DNA of 64,000 nt from CAZDDB01 sp963843285 (GTDB taxonomy: Bacteria; Acidobacteriota; HRBIN11; JAKEFK01). Within the stretch, counting starts at the first letter, position 1, and every line of letters starts with the position of its first letter. Positions 1-7,720 of this stretch are shown piece after piece. The notes beneath the pieces are model-generated. The model was given only the letters and a program-made list of their open reading frames with translations. It ran no database searches and was not told where the DNA came from. The stretch spans positions 528,425 through 592,424 of the forward strand of contig CAWJJO010000012.1 in assembly GCA_963843285.1 (NCBI GenBank). Direction: 5' to 3'. The position numbers and the translations under genes were made by a program.

Positions 1-157
1 GTTGCATCAACAATAAGTCAAATTTCTAGAGGGTTTTTTGATAATGCAAGCACGTCAATTTGTCGATTTCACTGACGCAATGGCTGTAAAACGCAATCGT
101 GAATGAACTGCAAAGTCGGCGACACTCGACCCAACCTTCAATTAAAAACAGTTGACC

Positions 158-325
158 AAGCAGCTTCCTGACAAATACAAAGAAGCGCTCTTGTTGTCGG
201 ATTTTGGAGAAATGAAACAGATCGACATTGCTGCACTGCTCGGAATTTCAGTTTCCGGAGCAAAATCTCGCGTCCAACACAATCTTCCGGAACTGGATTT
301 CACGTTTACGCGGCTAAGTCATTGA
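158..325 (+). pseudogene. Fragment of a sigma-70 family factor, region 4
   Basis: The + strand reads QLPDKYKEALLLSDFG followed by an IDIAALLGISVSGAKSR helix-turn-helix and stops at TGA 323-325. This matches region 4.2 of ECF/SigZ-like sigma factors, which contacts the -35 element. No start codon or region 2 is visible upstream, and the first 157 bases of the window show nothing else recognisable, so this is a 3' remnant. Its stop overlaps the 3' end of the kinase fragment on the other strand. The family is clear from the motif; which sigma subgroup it came from is a guess. Confidence 0.6.
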
Positions 326-790
326 TTCTGAACAGATTGAAAACAGAGATCAAGCTTGCCTGGCTTTTTCCTGTAAAGGCTTTCTTTCCGGTTGCCATTT
401 CGTAAAGCACGGTGCCGAAGGCAAAGATATCGGTTCGCGAATCAGTATCTTTTCCCTCCAGCTGTTCTGGTGACATGTATTGGAGGGTTCCAAGAATTGT
501 TCCCTGCGCCGTAAGCGGTTGCTGCTCGGTTGGCAAGGCGGAGACGCCAGAAATTAATGAGTGTTGAACTGGTTCAGCGAGTTTTGCCAAACCAAAATCC
601 AATAATTTCACTCCCGATTTGGTGAGCATGATATTTCCCGGTTTTAGATCGCGATGAATGATCCCTTGTTTATGAGCTTTATCCAATGCGTCGACAATTG
701 CATTCCGAACCGCAGCACCTGTTCCAGACTCAGTGCTCCTTTATTTAACCGGGCGGCAAGACTCTCCCCTTCCAATCGGTTGGAAGGTTG
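306..790 (-). pseudogene. Broken Ser/Thr protein kinase (catalytic core fragment)
   Basis: Two reading frames together give a kinase piece. One (about 700-786) carries the hinge LEGESLAARLNKGALSLEQV. The other (306 to about 690) carries HRDLKPGN, the DFGLAK magnesium-binding loop, the MSPEQLEG activation segment and the DIFAFGTVLYEMATGKKAF helix. The glycine loop, the catalytic lysine and everything after the C-lobe are missing, and a frameshift lies near 690-700. Related full-length proteins have a TolB-like propeller after the kinase, as in the intact gene at 59373. The break at about 786 lies just beside the tRNA-like sequence at 810, suggesting an insertion or recombination boundary. Confidence 0.8.
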
Positions 791-809
791 GACTAGAAAA
801 TTTTGAAAG

Positions 810-829
810 CGGAGAGGTAGGGATTCGAA
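810..829 (-). repeat. Copy of tRNA-Ser 3' end (possible attL)
   Basis: These 20 bases match 11872-11891, the 3' end of the tRNA-Ser gene (T-arm and acceptor strand), at 19 of 20 positions and in the same orientation. The rest of the tRNA is absent here. A tRNA gene at one end and a short copy of its 3' end at the other is the usual mark of a tyrosine-recombinase element integrated in a tRNA. No integrase gene survives between them, so the call rests on geometry and sequence identity. Confidence 0.55.
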
Positions 830-1028
830 GCGACAAACAAAGGAGAACTTGAATGAGTGCAACGATTAAGAGCCCGAGGAGCATTTTGTGTTTCTTTGCA
901 TGTCGTTGCTGTTGGTTGCTGCATTTGCGGCTTATTTGCGGCTGGTTGATGGCACAAATTTGGCACAAATCACAAATAAAGAGCGGTTCCGAAGTTCACG
1001 ATGTGTTCCGCTGCGGTACTGTGTGTTT

Positions 1029-1160
1029 TTACCTGAAAGTCAGCAACCAGATGTCAGAACCGGTTCGTTCTTTTAGAAAATATATCGTCCGGTCGTCAGG
1101 TGACGGAACAGGAGTTGTATAGGCATATCCTGGAGAAGGAGCAAGAATGTCATGCCACTT
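1029..1160 (-). pseudogene. C-terminal remnant of a TolB-like (PD40) propeller protein
   Basis: The minus strand reads PVPSPDDRTIYFLKERTGSDIWLL and then stops. SPDDRTIYF and SDIWLL are the typical blade motifs of TolB/WD40-like PD40 repeats that follow the kinase domain in acidobacterial Ser/Thr kinases. Nothing upstream on this strand continues the propeller, so it is a 3' scrap. It is not the missing tail of the kinase at 306-790, because it lies on that fragment's N-terminal side. Confidence 0.5.
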
Positions 1161-1645
1161 GCCTGTGTTCGAGTCCAATAAGACCTGTGATATACCGATA
1201 TTGCATATCTTTATTGATGCTCTCAACAGACTACTATCGTAAACCTTAGCTTAGAATCAGCGGGCCGCAATCAAGAAATGCTTTGAACATATCGTCAATT
1301 ACCTTCGGTCCCCAAAGCGATAAATCTGTGCGAATCTGGAATTTGGTTTCCGGTGAGGTGAAAACAGTCGGGCCTCTTCTTGGGCCGGAGACGGTTTGTA
1401 CGGCGGACTTTCTGGTATCCATGATGTGAGGTCACCAGAAACGCTAATTTCAAGCATCAACGCCCTGTTTGTAGGCATCATCATACCAAGAGCGTCTCGC
1501 ATTGAACTGGTGCGTCCATAAAGAATAGTTAACATAGTCGACTATTTTTTTTAACCCCGTTGTTGGATTTCACTGTACACCTCGATCTTTGAGGTTGTAA
1601 TACGAGCCGTCGGCGAGAACGTGGTATTCTGTTAGGGAAAGTACG
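1161..1645. other. No recognised gene
   Basis: About 480 bases between a propeller scrap and a radical SAM gene. A 78-codon open frame on the minus strand (1299-1535) has no recognisable motif, signal peptide or ribosome binding site and is probably chance or further decayed sequence. No repeat or hairpin stands out. Confidence 0.4.
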
Positions 1646-2608
1646 ATGACCCCCGGATCCCGTGATCGCAGACCCGCACGATATCCGAGCTGTCTTCAAA
1701 GCAGGAGCGGATGGGCGGAGTATCTGGAATTGCTAAGAACGCCAGAACCACACCTTCATCAGATCGAACCCACCAATCACTGCCCTTACTCCTGCATCAT
1801 GTGCCCGCGACCAACGGAGATGAACCGCTCGCTCGGGTTCATGGAGTTGGACCTTTTCCGGAAAGTCATCGATGAAGTGGCCGGTTACTCGGAACCGGTT
1901 CGGTCAAAGGAGATTGAGCTCTTCCATTTTGGCGAGTCTCTGCTTCACAAGAAATTGGACCAGATGATCCGGTATTCCTCAGAACGAAACCTTCGCGTGA
2001 CACTGTCTGTGAACGGCCCGCAACTTACGCCTGAAATGGCTGGGCGCGTTCTTGGAGCACGGCCCTTCCGGTTGATCGTGTCACTGGACGGCGATGATGC
2101 GGAGAGTTACAGGGCGATTCGCGGCAAAAACGCAGATTTCGAAAAAGCGCTGAGAAACATTGAAGGCCTGGTGAAAGTCCATTCGGATATCAAATCCAAA
2201 ACAAGAATCTCCATACGCATGATTCGTATGCGCAGAAACGAAGGCCAGATTGAAGCATATCGTGCCCGGTGGAAGCAGCAAAACATGGAAGTAGAAATTC
2301 GCGATTTCTTCCCGTGGGGAGAGACCAAAATGGCCTCTCTGGGAGAGTATGAACAGTACCCGCCGTATATGCCGTGCCCTTTCCCCTGGCAATACGTTGT
2401 AGTGCAGTGGAATGGTGATGTGGTTCCGTGTTGTAGAGACTACAACGCCGTCTTAAAGATCGGCAATGTTAAGAACTCCACATTGAAACAAATCTGGAAC
2501 GGACGGGAGTATCGCGAGTTTCGTTCACAAATGGCCAGCGTAGTATTCCGAAACAATCCAGTGTGTAAACAGTGCCTCAGCCTTTATCATCAGTCCACTC
2601 CCATCTAA
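1646..2608 (+). CDS. Radical SAM/SPASM domain protein
   Basis: A 320-residue protein with the radical SAM signature CPYSCIMC near residue 47, which binds the [4Fe-4S] cluster that cleaves S-adenosylmethionine. Further motifs include FGESLLHKKL and VSLDGDDAESYRAIRG (TIM-barrel strands). The C-terminus is SPASM-like, with cysteines in MPCPFPWQ, VPCCRDYN and NPVCKQCL that could hold an auxiliary cluster. The family covers peptide-maturing enzymes, anaerobic sulfatase activators and sugar or cofactor enzymes; the substrate cannot be read here. The ATG follows an AGGGA motif at good spacing. No peptide substrate gene is visible beside it. It lies inside the putative integrated element. Confidence 0.85.
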   Translation: MTPGSRDRRPARYPSCLQSRSGWAEYLELLRTPEPHLHQIEPTNHCPYSCIMCPRPTEMNRSLGFMELDLFRKVIDEVAGYSEPVRSKEIELFHFGESLLHKKLDQMIRYSSERNLRVTLSVNGPQLTPEMAGRVLGARPFRLIVSLDGDDAESYRAIRGKNADFEKALRNIEGLVKVHSDIKSKTRISIRMIRMRRNEGQIEAYRARWKQQNMEVEIRDFFPWGETKMASLGEYEQYPPYMPCPFPWQYVVVQWNGDVVPCCRDYNAVLKIGNVKNSTLKQIWNGREYREFRSQMASVVFRNNPVCKQCLSLYHQSTPI

Positions 2609-2896
2609 AAGCTTGCACGCCTCCATTGATTGAAACAGACATTCAGTAGCTAAACCGTAGCCCGAACCGTTCGCCGGGACGGGATCGTTTGTTCCTGCGG
2701 GGCTGATTGCTGAAAATATTTTGCGCGAACTCTTTGAAGCTCATGTCCATAAGCTTCTCGTTTCGAGAGATCTCATCAGTGCCGATCTGATCGCCAAGGA
2801 TGCGCAGGTGTGGGTCTTGATTTTACCAGAGGTACAAGAGTTTAAGGCGAACGCTGCGATCGCCGTATCCTGATTTATCAGGCAATGCGAGAAAAT
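2609..2896. other. No recognised gene; possible transposase scrap
   Basis: The + strand from about 2690 to 2870 has a short open stretch (ENILRELFEAHVHKLLV) that weakly recalls the end of IS91-type transposases. It lacks a start, catalytic residues and the expected downstream motif, so I do not call it. Nothing else is evident. Confidence 0.25.
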
Positions 2897-2935
2897 AAAA
2901 CCGCCGAAAACCAGGACCTGAATTCAGGCGGTTTT
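2897..2935 (-). terminator. Rho-independent terminator
   Basis: An inverted repeat, AAAACCGCC with GGCGGTTTT, encloses about 21 bases. On the minus strand the stem is followed by TATTTT, giving a U-rich tail. It lies 22 bases past the stop of the small secreted protein gene, so it should end that transcript. Confidence 0.7.
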
Positions 2936-2957
2936 GATATTTAGCCCTTTAGAAGGA

Positions 2958-3365
2958 TTATTGAAGCCAAGTATCCTGACTAACATTCTGAGTACAACTA
3001 GAATCCGTCCACACCGTGAGAGTGCACTTAACGTCGGTATCTCCTGTGGTGGGGAAAAAGAAGAATTCGTAGTTGGGATCACTGTCTCCACAGGAACTTG
3101 GGGAAACCTGTAAACAGGAGGTCGTATTACTAGTTTGTCCTTTTTTACAAGTGATCGTGTAATACGGCGTGTCCGTCGCTACGTTATTCAACCACAATTT
3201 CGCTGAACCAAAAGCGAACAGCTGATTAGTTTCTTTGGTAGGATCTCCGCAGGATACGCTGGTGTCGCTCACCTTAATTCCGCCGGCCTTGGCAAAAGCC
3301 AGGCTTGCCACAAACCCGATTGCGCACACAACCAAAAATAACAAGAACTTAGACCTAAATTTCAT
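2958..3365 (-). CDS. Small secreted protein of unknown function
   Basis: A 135-residue protein that begins MKFRSKFLLFLVVCAIGFVA and has a clear Sec signal peptide with a likely AxA cut after SLAFA. The mature part is small and has eight cysteines (in VSCGDP, TITCKK, TSCLQV, SSCGDS, VKCTL and SSCTQN), suggesting disulfides in the periplasm or outside the cell. I recognise no family. The ATG at 3363-3365 is chosen because GGGAGGAAAA precedes it; an in-frame start 25 codons upstream lacks this and would bury the signal peptide. It is a single gene closed by the hairpin at 2897-2935. Confidence 0.7.
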   Translation of the reverse strand: MKFRSKFLLFLVVCAIGFVASLAFAKAGGIKVSDTSVSCGDPTKETNQLFAFGSAKLWLNNVATDTPYYTITCKKGQTSNTTSCLQVSPSSCGDSDPNYEFFFFPTTGDTDVKCTLTVWTDSSCTQNVSQDTWLQ

Positions 3366-3466
3366 TTTTCCTCCCAGTTTCTTTAAAGAGCATTTTGAGT
3401 TCAAGCTTCGATTTTTACCACACTTTCGACTATAATCCACTCCATCTCACATGTCAATAAAACCTG

Positions 3467-3655
3467 TCACACCATTGTGACATTTCGCTGCTTCCAGTAT
3501 TTCGGATCGAAGGATAGACTGAATTTTTCTATATTTTCTATCCATTCAAGCGCCGTTGCGAGACACCGATGACCGGCTTTATCCGTCTTTGCTTCCGTGA
3601 TCCATTCGACGTACTCACGTTCGTGACTGGGGTGAAAAACCTTTGAATACATCAA
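3467..3655 (-). pseudogene. C-terminal fragment of a YdeI/OmpD-associated-type protein
   Basis: A 62-codon frame with HPSHEREYVEWITEAKTDKAG followed by LATALEWI. This matches the C-terminal helical motif (SxSHxREYVxWIxEAK, then xxKALExL) of the YdeI/OmdA family. Full-length members are about 190 residues, and the N-terminal domain is missing here. The first possible start is a TTG or an ATG three bases on, without a ribosome binding site. It is probably a gene remnant next to the chimeric gene that starts at 3681 on the other strand. Confidence 0.5.
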
Positions 3656-3680
3656 GCGCCGCGCCTGATATAATCTTCGC

Positions 3681-4840
3681 TTGAGACAAGGAATTCTTCA
3701 AAATCTCTGCTGTCCAGCTTGCCGCAGATCGTTTCGGATCACGACACTGAAGGCATCCTCCAAGTTTATCGAGACCGCGTCTTTAACTTGCCCTTCCTGC
3801 TGTGTGACCGTTCCGGTAATCAATGGTTTTCCAATTTTTGACGAGCAGTACGTCACGGAAAATTGGAAAATCGAAAAGGAAACAGAAAGGCTATTTGGTG
3901 AGGAAAAGGATTACGATGCTTTTCTTGAGCAGAAACGGAATAAACTGGTCTACGATTTGTATGCCGCATTTCAACCGTTTAACGAGTCGACGCAATGCAT
4001 CTTTCCACTCATTCCGCTGCTGCGAGAATTGCTTCGGCCAGGGGATTTGGTCCCCGTCGATTGCCAGGCAATCATCGTGAATGAAAACGGAGAAGTCGTG
4101 AAATCGGGTGAAACAGGAGAACTTTTGCTGAGAGGTGCAAGTATCACCTCCGGCTATCTGGGGGAATCAATCACCACCCGATCTGTTCAGGGCGCAGAGT
4201 GGTTTGCAACCGGCGATCTGGCCTATTGCGATGATGAGAGTGTTTTCTGGCTGGTGGGACGCAAGAAAAACATCATCATTGTTGGCGGAAGAAATGTTTA
4301 TCCGGATGAAGTCAATAACGTTCTCATTTCGCATTCCTCCGTAATGGAAGCGGCAACAATCGGGATGCCTGATGATTTATGGGGGGAACGCGTTGTCGGC
4401 TGCGTCATTTCCAACGGGAATGTTACGTCCGCTGAATTGATCGAATATGCATCGAAACAGCTTGCGGACTATAAGGTGCCGCGTGAAATCCACCTTTTTA
4501 AAGAATTTCCAAAAGGACGCTCCGGGAAAATCCTTGTGAATCAGCTTCTAAAAGTGGTGCAGGAAGGAAAGGGTATCGGAGCGGAAGCGAGCCAGACCGG
4601 AATCGAAGAGCAAATCGTTCAGCTTGCATCACAAAGTTTTCGGACTCCGGCTTCCGAGTTGAGTATGAAAACGGCGCCTGCCAATTGCAGCAATGAGACT
4701 CTGTTGCACACATGGATTTAGTCACCAATCTGGAAACCAATTTTAAGATAGAGCTTCTGCCGCGTGAAATCATTCAAATCACGAACCTGGAAGCTGCTGC
4801 GCGCATCATTCGGGACAAGATCGCGACATTGAATCGATAA
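3681..4840 (+). pseudogene. Chimera: methyltransferase N-terminus, AMP-ligase C-half and carrier protein
   Basis: The first 120 codons carry a zinc ribbon (CCPACRR, later CPSC) and the start of a class I methyltransferase, breaking off at LLRELLRPGDLV where the SAM-binding strand should begin. The frame continues straight into the C-terminal half of an acyl/amino-acid adenylating enzyme: GETGELLLRG, YLGES, WFATGDLAY, GRKKNIIIVGGRNVYPDEV and PKGRSGKIL with its conserved lysine. The N-terminal two-thirds of the ligase, with the ATP-binding P-loop, is gone. A carrier-protein domain follows; a frameshift near 4690 moves to a second frame reading DSVAHMDLVTNLE, where the serine is the expected phosphopantetheine site, ending at 4840. 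An internal deletion has fused two genes. The neighbours (SGNH, microprotein, MBOAT) show it once supplied activated acyl groups. Confidence 0.7.
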
Positions 4841-4844
4841 AGAA

Positions 4845-5801
4845 ATGCTATCCAAATCTCCTTCTCCTCTTTTTGTCTGGAAACTACTACTGATCATTGT
4901 TACGGCGGCAGGTCTCTTCTTTCATTACAAAGATCCGATGGAGATCGTTCTTAAAGAGAGAGACAACAAGCTGGCGCAGCGAATTTTACGAATCCAGATC
5001 AAAGAAGGCCAGATCGGGATTATTTTTTTCGGAGACTCACTCATTGGGAACGCATTGCCCCCAGGGGAAAAGTACCTGAATATCCCGATTGCACGGCGAT
5101 TGAAACAAGCAGGAATTTCGAAACCAGTTGTTGCGTTACCAGTGACAGGTGGTGGCGTGTCCTTTTCGAACTTGCGTGCGCTTGCGGATGATTTAATCGC
5201 GCTGAAGCCTTCAGTGATCGTGATTCAAAGTGAGATGCTCGTTCCGCGATTCATCAAGCAGCCGCCGAAGCAGAACATGAAGGAACGAATCGGGACCTGG
5301 TCGGGCCTGCTTTCGTTGGAGCTTTTGGGGAACACACCTCAAAACTATGAAGAAAAACCGAAGGAATGGTTGAATCAAAATCAATTTATTTTCGGTCAGC
5401 GAAAAGTCAAAGCCGCAATCGAACGAAGGCAGAGCGACCCACAGGGTATTGCGAAGGCAGTCTGGAGCGGACAAATCGTTTCGACAAAAAATCCGGAATT
5501 TATCGCTGGCCGGGAGCTGATCCGCAGCCTTGTGAGGCATGGAATCAAGGTGATCATACTCGAGCTACCAGTAAGCCAGACAGCGGTGAAGTTTGCCGGC
5601 GGAAACTATTTTAAAAAAAGAACGGCTGCGCTTGATTCAATCATCCAGCCAGGTGTTTCCCGTCTAATTTACCCGAAGGTGCTGCCGGATGCTCATTTTT
5701 ATGATTATAGTCATATGAGCGAGGCAGGGCGAAGAATATTCATCAAGTGGTTCGTTCGAGCCCTCTCTAAAGAGCTTGTGAATTATGAAAAAGCTTCTTG
5801 A
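4845..5801 (+). CDS. Membrane-anchored SGNH/DltD-like acyl-transfer protein
   Basis: A 318-residue protein with one N-terminal membrane segment (LLLIIVTAAGLFF) and the rest probably outside the inner membrane. FFGDSLIGN near residue 61 is the SGNH block I with the nucleophile serine, and DAHFYDYSHMSEAGR near residue 284 holds the block V aspartate and histidine. Similar proteins (DltD, AlgX/AlgJ, PatB) take or hydrolyse acyl groups passed across the membrane by an MBOAT partner. It starts five bases after the carrier-protein remnant and overlaps the microprotein gene by 17 bases, so the three were one operon. All catalytic residues look intact. The acylated polymer is not known. Confidence 0.75.
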   Translation: MLSKSPSPLFVWKLLLIIVTAAGLFFHYKDPMEIVLKERDNKLAQRILRIQIKEGQIGIIFFGDSLIGNALPPGEKYLNIPIARRLKQAGISKPVVALPVTGGGVSFSNLRALADDLIALKPSVIVIQSEMLVPRFIKQPPKQNMKERIGTWSGLLSLELLGNTPQNYEEKPKEWLNQNQFIFGQRKVKAAIERRQSDPQGIAKAVWSGQIVSTKNPEFIAGRELIRSLVRHGIKVIILELPVSQTAVKFAGGNYFKKRTAALDSIIQPGVSRLIYPKVLPDAHFYDYSHMSEAGRRIFIKWFVRALSKELVNYEKAS

Positions 5802-5946
5802 AAGTGTAACGCAGTTTTCAACTGGGCTTTTCCGATCGCCCTGGGTTCGAGTGTGCTTTCGCTTCATCTGGTATTTGCTGCTTCTTTTTTTGATTTTCCT
5901 GCTCTATGACACACCGCAACGTGATTTTCGGTATTGGGGATTATGA
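5785..5946 (+). CDS. DltX-like membrane microprotein with C-terminal FxYxxL
   Basis: A 53-residue protein: a short cytoplasmic N-terminus (MKKLLESVTQF), one hydrophobic segment (FIWYLLLLFLIFLLY), then a short tail ending DFRYWGL at the stop. In Gram-positive dlt operons the microprotein DltX has one membrane helix and a C-terminal FIYNEF-type motif whose tyrosine carries the acyl group between DltB (MBOAT) and DltD. Here F-R-Y-W-G-L sits at the same place. The gene overlaps the end of the SGNH gene by 17 bases and converges on the MBOAT gene 20 bases away. The ribosome binding site is weak, so translation may be coupled. Size, topology, motif and neighbours agree; acylation is inferred from DltX. 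Confidence 0.7.
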   Translation: MKKLLESVTQFSTGLFRSPWVRVCFRFIWYLLLLFLIFLLYDTPQRDFRYWGL

Positions 5947-5966
5947 GGGTTGACAGGTCGCGATCA

Positions 5967-7118
5967 TTAAATTCTTGTATTCAGCCCAAGTAGCTGCCTG
6001 AAGTTCTGTACGATTTCCTGGAATGATTCACTCCGCGGAATCGTGAAACCAACCATGACAAATAAGAATGTCAGAATCACACTGAGGCAAAGTCCAGCCA
6101 TTTTGAAGGTCTTGTTTTGTATTTCAGGCATCCTTGCACCAATCGACTTTTGATACCAACGCCAGATCAGTAACCCGGAACCATGGAAGATTCCCCAGAA
6201 CAAAAACCGCAGCGAGAACTCGTGCCATAAAGCAATGGCCAGCATCGCCCCAATCAGTCCGATTGCGAGATTCCTTGTTTTTGCATAAAGCGGAAGGAAA
6301 ACGTACTGGCGGCACCATCCGGATAGGCTCATGTGCCATGATTGCCAGAATTCTCCGATATTTCGCTTTAAGAATGGATAATGGAAATTCTCACAAATCG
6401 TATATCCGAATAACAGAGACAGCCCTATCGCTATATCCGAATAGCCTGCAAAGGCGAAATACAGATAGAAACCGTAAACCATTGAATCTGCAAGTACAGC
6501 CAGTGAACCGTTGGGTTGAAGTCTGGAAGCAAAAGCATCGAATTGAATGGCGACCAACCAGTTCGCCAGGACGATTACTTTTACATAACCGTAGAGGATT
6601 CGCTCCAGACCGCTCGCAAAATTTGCGTCATCCCACCGAATCCGTCTTTCGGATTTGAGAAAATCTTCAAAGCGATGAATGGGACCAATTGTAATGGTGG
6701 GAAAAAAGAGCATGTATCCATAGAAATCCAGAAAATTATGCGATCGAAATGAACCGGTTCTGGATTCTACACAGTAATGAATCAGCTTGAGAGCATAAAA
6801 TCCAAATCCAATGAGGACGATGTACGGTACGCCGAAATGCGTTCTTCGAGCGAGTTGAATGAAGCGGATTAAACAAAACAGCAGCGAAACGATGGCCAGA
6901 CAAAAGCCGTAAAGGAAGCTGCGTTCGGGATGACGGCCGTAGTAAAAAACCAGCCCGCTTAGTGCGACCAGAACCGCCAGTGAAACCGGATCAAGGTAAC
7001 CAAGAAAAACCATGCTGCTGATTGACAGGAAGAGGGTTCGCCAGCGGCCTGGAATGACCCAGTAAATCGCAACAACGATTGCCGAAAATGTTAGAAAAGG
7101 TAAAGTAAGCTGTGGCAT
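5967..7118 (-). CDS. MBOAT family membrane-bound O-acyltransferase (DltB/AlgI-like)
   Basis: A 383-residue protein with about ten membrane segments. It has the family hallmarks FWQSWHMSLSGWCRQYVFLP (residues 257-276, with conserved His 262) and ALWHEFSLRFLFWG (about 296-309), where His 299 is the expected catalytic residue. MBOAT proteins such as DltB, AlgI and PatA take an acyl group from a cytoplasmic donor and move it across the inner membrane. The gene converges with the SGNH-microprotein pair, so it has its own promoter or was inverted relative to the usual operon order. It is slightly shorter than AlgI and close to DltB in length. No defect is seen. Confidence 0.85.
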   Translation of the reverse strand: MPQLTLPFLTFSAIVVAIYWVIPGRWRTLFLSISSMVFLGYLDPVSLAVLVALSGLVFYYGRHPERSFLYGFCLAIVSLLFCLIRFIQLARRTHFGVPYIVLIGFGFYALKLIHYCVESRTGSFRSHNFLDFYGYMLFFPTITIGPIHRFEDFLKSERRIRWDDANFASGLERILYGYVKVIVLANWLVAIQFDAFASRLQPNGSLAVLADSMVYGFYLYFAFAGYSDIAIGLSLLFGYTICENFHYPFLKRNIGEFWQSWHMSLSGWCRQYVFLPLYAKTRNLAIGLIGAMLAIALWHEFSLRFLFWGIFHGSGLLIWRWYQKSIGARMPEIQNKTFKMAGLCLSVILTFLFVMVGFTIPRSESFQEIVQNFRQLLGLNTRI

Positions 7119-7221
7119 TCTTCAGTCGATTAGTGTAAATCATTGTGTGTCGCTTTGCACAACGTGGCGTAGGCAAGTGCCTCCAGTTAACGTTCTGCTT
7201 CCGGTCCAAACTGTCTGAGTT

Positions 7222-7720
7222 ATGCATTGCAGCTCGCTCGCGGTCTATCCGCGGCTCACGATAAAGGAATCGTTCATCGCCCAACTACTCCGGGCACACA
7301 GCCGGGTTTGGTTCTGGGAACGGTCGGATATATGTCGCCGGAACAAGTCCGCGGAAAAATCGCCGATCATCGCTCCGATATTTTTACTTTTGGTTCCATC
7401 CGGGTGTTCAACGGATTCAGCTTCGAGTGCAGAGCCACTGCTCCTAATCTAAAGATGTTGCCACGGGAACCTACTCCTTGCCCAAAGGCGTGTTCGGGTA
7501 TCCAGATTTAACTTTATGGTGACGGGCCCTAAAAAAGGAATTGAGTATTTCAAACAAGCGATTGAAAAGGATCCAACTTATGCCCCAGGCTTACGCCGGT
7601 ATGGCTTACAGCCACGCATTTCTCGCCATGACAGCAAATGCCCCGCCGGCAGTTCTTGCTTCACGACGTCTCCTTTTTTTACTCGTAAGCTCCCGTGCTT
7701 CAAATGCGGCGAACTTCCTT
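7222..7720 (+). pseudogene. Broken Ser/Thr kinase with TPR remnant
   Basis: The + strand reads QLARGLSAAHDKGIVHR, then skips the catalytic-loop and DFG region and resumes with LGTVGYMSPEQVRGK, ADHRSDIFTFGSI. After frame changes a tetratricopeptide-like piece follows: GIEYFKQAIEKDPTYAPG and, one frame over, AYAGMAYSHAFLAMTANAP. Kinases followed by TPRs are common in the same bacteria. Internal deletions, at least two frameshifts and the lack of an N-lobe make it non-functional. It lies back to back with the 3' end of the large secreted protein gene at 7719. Confidence 0.7.

Noticed and set aside
2690..2870. IS91-type transposase fragment
   Set aside because: Only a short stretch is vaguely similar, with no catalytic residues or inverted ends.
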